Positions 1 to 5,193 of a stretch of DNA of 5,602 nt are shown here, piece by piece. The first letter of the stretch is position 1; every line of letters begins with the position of its first letter. This DNA is from JAIPJO01 sp035269015. GTDB lineage: Bacteria > Patescibacteriota > Patescibacteriia > Patescibacteriales > UBA12465. The stretch covers positions 1 to 5,602 of the forward strand of contig DATFJU010000017.1 of assembly GCA_035269015.1 (NCBI GenBank), written 5' to 3'. The notes under the pieces were generated by a model, which made no database searches, was not told the origin of the DNA, and saw nothing but the letters and a program-made list of their open reading frames with translations. Position numbers and translations under genes: made by a program.

Positions 1-1
1 C

Positions 2-151
2 GGAGCTAGACCTTTGAAACGCTTAATTCAAACTATGATTTTAGATGAATTAGCCATGAATATTATTACTGGCAACGTTAAAGAAGGTGACAAGGTTACT
101 ATTGATGTAAAAGAAAAAGATAGTGATAAAGTTTCTTTGCAGGTTAAGTAG
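2..151 (+). CDS. clpB: ClpB-type ATP-dependent disaggregase, C-terminal end (partial)
   Basis: Only the last 49 codons and a TAG stop are in the window; the gene enters from the left. The peptide opens with GARPLKRLIQ, the sensor-2 segment of the second AAA+ domain in Clp/Hsp100 ATPases, whose Arg contacts bound nucleotide. It continues through the small C-terminal subdomain (LAMNIITGNVKEGDKVTIDV) and ends in a short Lys-rich tail. ClpB is a cytoplasmic hexamer that threads aggregated proteins for refolding, together with DnaK. The spelling GARPLKR and the lack of a long ClpC-like extension favour ClpB over ClpC or ClpA, but the distinguishing middle domain lies outside the window. The gene is followed 31 bp later by a strong hairpin terminator, so it looks like the last gene of its transcript. 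Confidence 0.8.
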   Translation, partial: GARPLKRLIQTMILDELAMNIITGNVKEGDKVTIDVKEKDSDKVSLQVK

Positions 152-182
152 AATTGATTGAAATATAAATTGAGGATAAAAG

Positions 183-216
183 AAAACCGCTTATTTTATT
201 AAGCGGTTTTTGTTTT
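183..216. terminator. Bidirectional intrinsic terminator between clpB and the lipoprotein gene
   Basis: An 11-bp perfect stem (183-193 with 200-210, core CCGC/GCGG) closes a 6-nt loop. On the plus strand it runs into TTTTTGTTTT; on the minus strand the stem is followed by TTTTCTTTTAT-like sequence. It therefore fits Rho-independent termination for both the rightward clpB transcript and the leftward lipoprotein transcript, whose stop codon is at 215-217. It is the only GC-containing hairpin of this kind in the window. Confidence 0.88.
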
Positions 217-733
217 ATTCTTCTAACACTAAAAATCTTTGATAAATAGTTTGTAGATTATCCTTGTAATCTTCAATAGAATTCCAATAGTCCAAACCCA
301 GAGCTTCTATTATTTCTATAAAAGCATATGAAACTGTGGAATTATAGACTACAATAGTCAAGCTCAACTGTTTATCTAATGGTATGGTCGAAACTTCACC
401 ACTCTCTGCACTACCTTCAGCTTTAATATATTTCTTTTCATAATACACAAAAGCTTCATCTTCTTTAGATCTTAATATAAATCCAATTGGCGATTGAAGT
501 CTATTATCAACTTCAATTCTAGATCTGAAGCTAGTATAGCTAGGCCAAATCTTTATTTGCAGATTCCCTAAAATCTCTGGTTCAGGATTTAGAACATAAA
601 CACCATCATCATAAGCATCCTCAACAGAAATAGTTATTTCTTCTATGATAATTTCTTCCTTTTCACAAGAACTAATAATTACCACTAATCCTAGCAAAAG
701 ACAAGAGATAATCAAATACATAAACTTTTTCAT
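215..733 (-). CDS. Putative lipoprotein of unknown function
   Basis: The 172-residue product starts MKKFMYLIISCLLLGL, a charged n-region followed by a hydrophobic stretch, and reaches the lipobox-like IISSC with Cys23 as the likely lipidated residue. This predicts signal peptidase II processing and anchoring on the outer face of the cytoplasmic membrane. The mature part begins with an acidic/isoleucine-rich linker (EKEEIIIEE) and has alternating polar and hydrophobic stretches suggesting a beta-rich fold (about residues 55-140), then a short helical, aromatic C-terminus. I recognise no family or catalytic motif. The ATG is well supported because the signal peptide begins there; no Shine-Dalgarno is visible. 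The gene stands alone on the minus strand, converges on clpB and shares the 734-904 region with the divergent secreted protein gene. A link to envelope function is inference only. Confidence 0.75.
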   Translation of the reverse strand: MKKFMYLIISCLLLGLVVIISSCEKEEIIIEEITISVEDAYDDGVYVLNPEPEILGNLQIKIWPSYTSFRSRIEVDNRLQSPIGFILRSKEDEAFVYYEKKYIKAEGSAESGEVSTIPLDKQLSLTIVVYNSTVSYAFIEIIEALGLDYWNSIEDYKDNLQTIYQRFLVLEE

Positions 734-779
734 AATCTTTATTTTTTTGTTAAAGAACTAAATATGTTTTATAAAAGCC

Positions 780-803
780 TGACATATATATTATTATATG
801 TCA
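780..803. promoter_or_regulatory. Inverted repeat between divergent genes, possible operator
   Basis: A 9-bp perfect dyad, TGACATATA (780-788) and TATATGTCA (795-803), is separated by 6 nt. It lies in the 171-bp space between the divergent lipoprotein and secreted-protein starts. A TATAAT on the minus strand (798-793) overlaps the right arm, and a plus-strand TATAAT lies 27 bp to the right, so a bound dimeric regulator could affect both genes. No T-run follows, so a terminator is unlikely. That it is an operator is inference; in DNA this AT-rich, dyads of this size do occur by chance. Confidence 0.35.
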
Positions 804-829
804 ATATTTCCTCTAAAATCAATTTATAG

Positions 830-835
830 TATAAT
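830..835 (+). promoter_or_regulatory. Candidate -10 box for the secreted repeat protein gene
   Basis: A perfect TATAAT sits in the context TAGTATAAT, the same nine bases found in the better promoter at 2468-2476. The -35 region at proper spacing (about 807-812, TTTCCT) is poor. A transcript from here would have a leader of about 60 nt. A second TATAAT at 887-892 also lies just upstream of the ATG and would give an almost leaderless transcript; the sequence alone does not decide between them. Confidence 0.35.
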
Positions 836-904
836 TACAATACTTATTAATATGTAAATCATTAATAGCTTTAATTCAAAAATTTGTATAATAAACTAGA
901 ATTT

Positions 905-2374
905 ATGAAAAAAATAATTACTTACTGCCTTTTCTTTAGTTTAATATTAAGCACTTTTGTGCCTACCTTAAGTAAAGCTGCAATTGACCCTGAATTTGAT
1001 CCTAATAATATTATCAGTGATAGTTTACTTTTAGATGCTGATTCTATGACCCTTGAAGATATTCAAAACTTTTTAGAAAATCAAGAAAGCTACTTAGCTT
1101 ATTACAACACAGAAAATACTTATGGAAATACTAAAAGTGCTGCTGAGATAATATATGAAGCAGCAAGCAATAATTATAATTGCGATGGTGTTGATTTAAG
1201 TGATGATCCTACTGAAAATGAAAAAGCATTAAAGTGTAAAAAAATAAAAACAGTAAATCCTAAATTTCTTTTAGTATTACTACAAAAAGAGCAAAGCCTT
1301 GTTGAGGAAAATGACCCCACTCAAAGACAATTAGATTGGGCTACTGGTTATGGTTGTCCTGATGGTAGCTCCTGTAATCCCTATTGGCAAGGTTTTGGTA
1401 AACAGGTAAATAGCGCTGCTTTGCAATTCTGGTGGTACATGAAATCCCCTCAAAGTTATAACTATAAAATGGGAACAACTTATACTTTTGACAATCCCTA
1501 CGGAACTATAGAAACTAAAACAATAACAGCTACCCCTCAAAACAAAGCTACCGCAGCTTTATATAACTACACTCCTCATGTATTTAATGGAAATTATAAT
1601 GTCTATAAATTATTTAAAAAGTACTTCCCTCCTACCACTTATCCAAATGGGACCTTGCTTCAAGCTAAAGGAGAGATCGGTGTTTGGTTAATTGATAACG
1701 GTAAAAAAAGACCTTTTTTAAGTAAAAGTGCTTTAGTTTCTCGCTTTGATGAAAATAAAATAGTGGAAGTTGATAGTGCAGATTTAAACGCTTATATCAA
1801 AGGTGCTCCGATAAAATTTAGTAATTATTCACTGGTAAAATCACCTCGAGGCACTATCTATTTATTAGTAAACAACAAAAAGAGAGAATTTGCTTCCACT
1901 GAAGCTTTTAAAAAAATTGGCTACAGCACCGAAGAAATTCAAAATGCTAGCTGGCAAGATATAAATAGCTATGAAGATGGAGCTCCAATAACAATTACTT
2001 CAACCTACCCTACTGGAGCTTTACTACAAGATAAAATCACTGGTGGAGTATATTGGGTAGAAGAAGGTAAAAAGGCTCCTATTATTGATAAAAGTTTTCT
2101 AAACACCAAATTTAAGGATAAAAGTATTATTCCAGTTGATCCAAGTGAACTAGCTCAATATGATACAACTTCCAAAATATTATTTGCTAATGGTGAACTT
2201 CTAAAAAGTCCTCTTTCAACAGCCGTGTATTTAATTGACAACGGCAAAAAAAGACCATTTTCTTCAGGAGAAGACTTTGTTTCCCTAGGCTATAAATGGG
2301 AAAATATAATTACTACCTCACCCCAGGTATTATATGAATACCCTGATGGAACTAGATTGAGCGATGAAAAATAA
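905..2374 (+). CDS. Secreted protein with lysozyme-like domain and four C-terminal ~60-residue repeats
   Basis: The 489-residue product has a signal peptide (MKKIITYCLFFSLILSTF, Sec cleavage likely after SKA at residue 25). I chose ATG 905 over TTG 884 because the signal peptide begins there. Residues 45-65 read SMTLEDIQNFL, a segment I associate with exported cell-wall proteins. Residues 118-243 resemble a lysozyme/lytic transglycosylase fold: LLQKEQSLV with candidate catalytic Glu129, then ATGYG (146-150), GFGKQ (163-167), and ALYNYTPHVFNGN (218-230), echoing the E...G-Q...AYNxG order of SLT enzymes. This assignment is inference. Cys93, 111, 151 and 157 could form two disulfides in this exported domain. 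Residues 247-489 are four degenerate repeats (roughly VYLIDNGKKRPF...F...GY...I...Y..G). A role in binding or remodelling the cell surface is plausible, unproven. It is probably monocistronic. Confidence 0.75.
   Translation: MKKIITYCLFFSLILSTFVPTLSKAAIDPEFDPNNIISDSLLLDADSMTLEDIQNFLENQESYLAYYNTENTYGNTKSAAEIIYEAASNNYNCDGVDLSDDPTENEKALKCKKIKTVNPKFLLVLLQKEQSLVEENDPTQRQLDWATGYGCPDGSSCNPYWQGFGKQVNSAALQFWWYMKSPQSYNYKMGTTYTFDNPYGTIETKTITATPQNKATAALYNYTPHVFNGNYNVYKLFKKYFPPTTYPNGTLLQAKGEIGVWLIDNGKKRPFLSKSALVSRFDENKIVEVDSADLNAYIKGAPIKFSNYSLVKSPRGTIYLLVNNKKREFASTEAFKKIGYSTEEIQNASWQDINSYEDGAPITITSTYPTGALLQDKITGGVYWVEEGKKAPIIDKSFLNTKFKDKSIIPVDPSELAQYDTTSKILFANGELLKSPLSTAVYLIDNGKKRPFSSGEDFVSLGYKWENIITTSPQVLYEYPDGTRLSDEK
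1643..2371 (+). repeat. Four tandem protein repeats of 60-62 residues in A-B-A-B order
   Basis: Units are residues 247-306 (nt 1643-1822), 307-366 (1823-2002), 367-428 (2003-2188) and 429-489 (2189-2371). Each has a leading G-x-LL or SLVKSP turn, a strand such as VWLIDNGKKRPF, TIYLLVNNKKREF, VYWVEEGKKAP or VYLIDNGKKRPF, a helix-like middle and a closing Tyr-x-x-G or similar. Units 1 and 3 share a [RK]F...V(D)..[DE]L..Y middle; units 2 and 4 share an F...GY...I middle and a [KS]SP turn. The DNA has diverged strongly, so this is an old duplication and not a slippage-prone tandem array. Confidence 0.8.
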
Positions 2375-2394
2375 TAATTTTATCTCTATATAGA

Positions 2395-2433
2395 AAAATA
2401 ATAAATTTTACTTTAAAATGAATTTATTATTTT
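2395..2433. repeat. AT-only 13-bp inverted repeat downstream of the secreted protein gene
   Basis: Perfect 13-nt arms at 2395-2407 and 2421-2433 flank a 13-nt loop. The arms contain no G or C. The right arm ends in TTTT but no further T-run follows, so as an intrinsic terminator it would be weak. It starts 20 bp after the stop codon at 2374, where a terminator would be expected, and lies 15 bp before the -35 box of the next gene. It may simply reflect base composition. Confidence 0.3.
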
Positions 2434-2448
2434 AATAACTAAAAACCC

Positions 2449-2476
2449 TTTACAGATTCAATATAAATAGTATAAT
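2449..2476 (+). promoter_or_regulatory. Sigma70-type promoter for the LigB-like gene
   Basis: TTTACA (2449-2454), a 16-bp spacer and TATAAT (2471-2476) make the best match to a housekeeping promoter in the window. Transcription would start near 2483 and give a leader of about 28 nt before ATG 2511. The leader (AT-rich, ending TAAAAAAGAT before the ATG) has no clear Shine-Dalgarno sequence. Confidence 0.6.
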
Positions 2477-2510
2477 AAATAATTACATTAAAAAATAAGA
2501 TAAAAAAGAT

Positions 2511-3320
2511 ATGCCTGTAATTTATAGTGCTTTACTCCCTCACTCTCCACTTCTTTTAAAACCAATTGGCAAAGAGAATACAGAAAAATTAAACGATACT
2601 TTAAACTCATATCAAAAAGTTATTGATAAAATAAAACAAAAAAAGATTGATACTGTTGTTGTTATCACCCCACACGGAAAAATAGATGATCATAAATACT
2701 ATATTAACAATAATTTAAAATATAAGGTTGACTTAAAGGAGTTTGGAGATTTAGCCACTAGATTAGAAATTGAACCTGATCAATCATTATTTCAAAAACT
2801 ACAAGATTCAGAACATGTAAATAAAGCACTAAAAAGCTATCAAGAAGAAACTTTAGATTATGGTAGTGCTATTGTTCTTTATTTAATTATATCTCAATTA
2901 AGTAATCTCAAAGCACTAAGTATTAGCTACAGTAATGCTGATAACCAAGAAAACTATGAGTTTGGCAAGAAGTTGAATCAAGCCTTAAAGAAAGCTGATC
3001 AAAATATTGCCTTAATTGCCTCAGGAGACATGAGCCATTGTGTTAACAAAAAATCTCCTCAAGGATATAATGCTAAAGGTGTAAAATTTGATAATCAAGT
3101 TAAAGAAATAATTTCGCAAAATAAGGATATAGATAAAAAAATACTGGCCTTTGACCAGAATCTAATTATAAAGGCTAAAGAATGTGGACTTAAGTCACTG
3201 CTTCTTACCTTAGGAGTGCTATCAGACTATAATTATGACAGTAAAGTCCTTTCTTACCAAGATGACTTTGGTATTGGTTACTTATCAGCAGAATTTGATA
3301 ATCTAGAAATTAAAAACTAG
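2511..3320 (+). CDS. Class III extradiol dioxygenase (LigB/MEMO-like) superfamily protein
   Basis: The 269-residue product has the layout of the catalytic LigB subunit of class III ring-opening dioxygenases, including the group annotated beside AmmeMemoRadiSam proteins. Visible family motifs are LLPHSP (His11), the strand DTVVVITPHG (His55), ASGDMSHC (residues 170-177, His176), QGYNAKGVKFD (184-194), AKECGLKSL (222-230, Cys225) and GIGYLSAEF (254-262). His11 and His55 are the expected metal ligands. In related enzymes a third conserved site reads L-D-H-G; here it is LDYG (115-118), so a His is replaced by Tyr117. The cytoplasmic protein has no signal peptide. No aromatic degradation genes are near, so a dioxygenase reaction is not supported by context, and the superfamily also contains non-dioxygenase proteins. 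It has its own promoter, and its 3' end converges with the gene at 3336-3656. Confidence 0.8.
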   Translation: MPVIYSALLPHSPLLLKPIGKENTEKLNDTLNSYQKVIDKIKQKKIDTVVVITPHGKIDDHKYYINNNLKYKVDLKEFGDLATRLEIEPDQSLFQKLQDSEHVNKALKSYQEETLDYGSAIVLYLIISQLSNLKALSISYSNADNQENYEFGKKLNQALKKADQNIALIASGDMSHCVNKKSPQGYNAKGVKFDNQVKEIISQNKDIDKKILAFDQNLIIKAKECGLKSLLLTLGVLSDYNYDSKVLSYQDDFGIGYLSAEFDNLEIKN

Positions 3321-3335
3321 AGATAATTAGTATAA

Positions 3336-3656
3336 CTACTGCTTTTTCTCAAGATTATCATTTTTATCACCTTTCCCTTGGTTGCTAATAACTTTAAAAA
3401 AGTACTTCCATTTAGGACCACTAGGGCAAAGTTCTTTAGTATCTATTAAAGCCTGACGAACTTGCTTTCCATTATATATTTTGCAAATCCTAAAAACAGA
3501 AGAACGTTTAAAGTTAGGGATGCTTAGCTCCTTAATCACTTGTAAAGCTAATTCTTGCCACTGATAAGCTGGTGGCTTAACTTGCTTCTTGTGTTGCATG
3601 ATTGAACCAAAAGACTCAAAATCACTATTATTAGTTTTTTTCTTATCTTCACTCAT
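3336..3656 (-). CDS. Small conserved-looking protein of unknown function
   Basis: The 106-residue product has a charged, probably disordered N-terminus (MSEDKKKTNNSDF) and a Lys-rich tail around a compact centre at about residues 29-92. The centre reads PAYQWQELALQVIKEL, then SSVFRICKIY, then a helix with ALIDTKEL and ends KWKYFFKVIS. The regular helical pattern with conserved-looking Trp and Phe residues suggests a small folded domain, possibly for nucleic acid or protein binding given the basic charge, but I do not recognise the family. There is no signal peptide or membrane segment. The first ATG is used; Met20 is an alternative start. The gene converges with the LigB-like gene (15 bp between stops, no terminator seen, so the transcripts probably overlap) and diverges from def across 37 bp. 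That it encodes a protein is supported by codon-like composition and clean boundaries with its neighbours. Confidence 0.65.
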   Translation of the reverse strand: MSEDKKKTNNSDFESFGSIMQHKKQVKPPAYQWQELALQVIKELSIPNFKRSSVFRICKIYNGKQVRQALIDTKELCPSGPKWKYFFKVISNQGKGDKNDNLEKKQ

Positions 3657-3693
3657 GTATATAAACTTATATTATTTATTATTATTATAACAT
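3657..3693. promoter_or_regulatory. 37-bp divergent promoter region between the small gene and def
   Basis: This spacer is almost entirely A and T. On the minus strand TATAAT (3689-3684) would give a leader of about 20 nt for the gene ending at 3336. On the plus strand TATATT (3668-3673) could serve def with a leader of about 14 nt. Neither has a good -35 box, and each promoter would reach into the opposite gene. Because the two promoters would overlap, expression of the two genes may be mutually exclusive or coordinated; this is inference. Confidence 0.3.
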
Positions 3694-4167
3694 ATGGCTA
3701 AAATCTTACCTATAACCATAGCCCCCAACAAAATATTAAGAGAAAAATCAAAAGATATTAATCCTGAAGATTTAAAAAAAGCTGAAATGAAAGAACTGCT
3801 TTTAGATATGGAAAAAACTATGCTTCAAGAAGATGGTCTAGGTTTAGCTGCTCCTCAAATTGGAAAAAATCTTAACATTTTTGTAATTAATGATAAAGGT
3901 AAAACACTATATATTATTAATCCTCAAATAACTAAGCGCTCCTGGGCTAAAGTAATAGATCAAGAAGGCTGTCTATCCATACCTAATACCTTTGGTGATG
4001 TTTTAAGACATAAAAAGATAAATATTAGCTATATAGATGAAAAAGGTAAAAAACAAAAACTCAGCGCCTCTAACTTATTAGCCAGAATAGCACAACATGA
4101 ATATGATCATATAAATGGTGTATTATTTACTGATAAAGCTGAAAATATAATAGTAAAAGAAGATTAA
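3694..4167 (+). CDS. def: Peptide deformylase
   Basis: The enzyme removes the N-formyl group from the initiating methionine of new proteins, using a metal (usually Fe2+) in the cytoplasm near the ribosome exit. All three family motifs are intact in this 157-residue protein: motif 1 GLGLAAPQ (residues 48-55, Gln55), motif 2 EGCLS (91-95, metal ligand Cys93) and motif 3 QHEYDH (134-139, ligands His135 and His139, catalytic Glu136). The length is normal for the family, at the short end, with only a brief C-terminal tail after motif 3. The start at ATG 3694 gives the usual N-terminus (AKILPITIAPNKILRE); no Shine-Dalgarno precedes it. fmt follows after 5 bp, the standard def-fmt pair. Confidence 0.97.
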   Translation: MAKILPITIAPNKILREKSKDINPEDLKKAEMKELLLDMEKTMLQEDGLGLAAPQIGKNLNIFVINDKGKTLYIINPQITKRSWAKVIDQEGCLSIPNTFGDVLRHKKINISYIDEKGKKQKLSASNLLARIAQHEYDHINGVLFTDKAENIIVKED

Positions 4168-4172
4168 TTAAT

Positions 4173-5120
4173 ATGAAAGAAGAATTAAAAAAATACAAAA
4201 CCGTTATTATGGGTACACCTGAATTTGCTGTAAAACCTTTCTCTGCTTTAATTTCAGACTCTCGCTTTGAAGTTGTTTTAGCTGTATCACAACCTGATAA
4301 AAAAGTAGGTAGAAAACAAATTATTAAAACTACACCAATAAAAAAACTAGCTCAAGAAAACAATATTGAAGTAGCTCAACCTGAAAAGATAAAAGATATC
4401 GAAGAAAAACTAAAAAACCTAAAGGCTGACATTCTAGTAGTTATCGCCTATGGCAAAATATTACCTCAAAGTATACTAAACATCTTTAATCATGGTGCTA
4501 TTAATGTTCATGGCTCCCTACTACCAAAATATAGAGGCTCTAGTTGTATGCAAGCAGCTATTTTAAATGATGATAAAGAAAGTGGAGTAACTATTATGTT
4601 AATGGATGCTGGTATGGATACTGGTGATATTTTAAAACAATTTAAAGTAAACATTAATGATAAAGAAACTATTAGCACCTTACATGACAAACTAAGTGAA
4701 CTTAGCGCTAAAGCATTACCAGACACACTTATAGAATACATAAGAGGAGATATTAAGCCTCAAAAACAAGATGCAGACAAAGCTAGTACAGTAAAAATGT
4801 TAAACAAAGAAGATGGACACCTAAACTTTAACAAAACTGCTAACTATATTGACAGACAAGTTAGAGCTCTAAATCCTTGGCCTTCCACTTTTGCTAAGTT
4901 AGGAGATAACTACTTGAAAATTTTAGAAACAGGCAGTATAATAAAAACAGATCAGCCACATGAAATTGGTGAGCTGTTTTTTAATAACAATTCTTTATTT
5001 GTACAAGTTAAAGATAGAGCAATAGAGATAAAAAAACTACAAGTATCTGGTAAAAAACCAGCTACGAAAGAAAATATTATAAGTGGCTACAAGCACTTAA
5101 AAAGAAAAGTGTTGCAATAA
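4173..5120 (+). CDS. fmt: Methionyl-tRNA formyltransferase
   Basis: The enzyme transfers a formyl group from 10-formyltetrahydrofolate to initiator Met-tRNA, the substrate later deformylated by the upstream def product. The 315-residue length is typical. Visible motifs are the nucleotide-fold start VIMGTPEFAV (11-20), SQPDKKVGR (39-47), VIAYGKILP (90-98), and the active site INVHGSLLPKYRG (110-122) with Asn111 and His113, then MDAGMDTGDIL (144-154) with Asp149. These match E. coli Asn108, His110 and Asp146 with a constant offset of three. The C-terminal tRNA-binding domain follows, with the conserved RALNPWPSTFA (231-241). The stretch after RG reads SSCMQ, where many Fmt proteins carry a Pro. 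The start is 5 bp after def, so the two are co-transcribed. The TAA stop is immediately followed by the first base of tRNA-Glu. Confidence 0.97.
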   Translation: MKEELKKYKTVIMGTPEFAVKPFSALISDSRFEVVLAVSQPDKKVGRKQIIKTTPIKKLAQENNIEVAQPEKIKDIEEKLKNLKADILVVIAYGKILPQSILNIFNHGAINVHGSLLPKYRGSSCMQAAILNDDKESGVTIMLMDAGMDTGDILKQFKVNINDKETISTLHDKLSELSAKALPDTLIEYIRGDIKPQKQDADKASTVKMLNKEDGHLNFNKTANYIDRQVRALNPWPSTFAKLGDNYLKILETGSIIKTDQPHEIGELFFNNNSLFVQVKDRAIEIKKLQVSGKKPATKENIISGYKHLKRKVLQ

Positions 5121-5192
5121 GGTCCCTTCGTCTAGTGGTTAGGACGCCAGGTTCTCATCCTGGTAACAGGGGTTCGATTCCCCTAGGGACTA
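5121..5192 (+). tRNA. tRNA-Glu (anticodon CTC)
   Basis: A full cloverleaf can be folded. The acceptor stem is GGTCCCT (5121-5127) with AGGGACT (5185-5191), closed by a G1-U72 wobble. The D arm is GTCTAGTGGTTAGGAC. The anticodon stem is CCAGG/CCTGG with loop TTCTCAT, so the anticodon is CTC and reads GAG codons. The T stem is AGGGG/CCCCT with loop TTCGATT. The discriminator is A (5192) and CCA is not encoded, so it must be added by a CCA-adding enzyme. The gene begins on the base after the fmt stop codon and ends one base before the ATG of the next gene, so it is almost certainly processed out of the def-fmt transcript. Confidence 0.97.
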
Positions 5193-5193
5193 C

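Noticed and set aside
780..803. Dyad as a transcription terminator
   Set aside because: No T-run follows on either strand, the stem is mostly A/T, and it lies upstream of both flanking genes, not downstream.
884..904. TTG start giving a 7-residue longer secreted protein
   Set aside because: The extension puts extra residues before a complete signal peptide that begins at ATG 905, and it overlaps a TATAAT box.
1331..1540. 69-codon open frame on the minus strand
   Set aside because: It lies wholly inside the secreted protein gene, antisense to its well-conserved lysozyme-like region, and its translation resembles no known protein.
1643..2371. CRISPR array or DNA-level tandem repeat
   Set aside because: The repetition is only at protein level, with diverged codons and no constant-length identical direct repeats.
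4508..4741. 77-codon open frame on the minus strand
   Set aside because: It is antisense to the catalytic core of fmt, and its Ser/Leu-rich translation is a mirror of that gene's codons.
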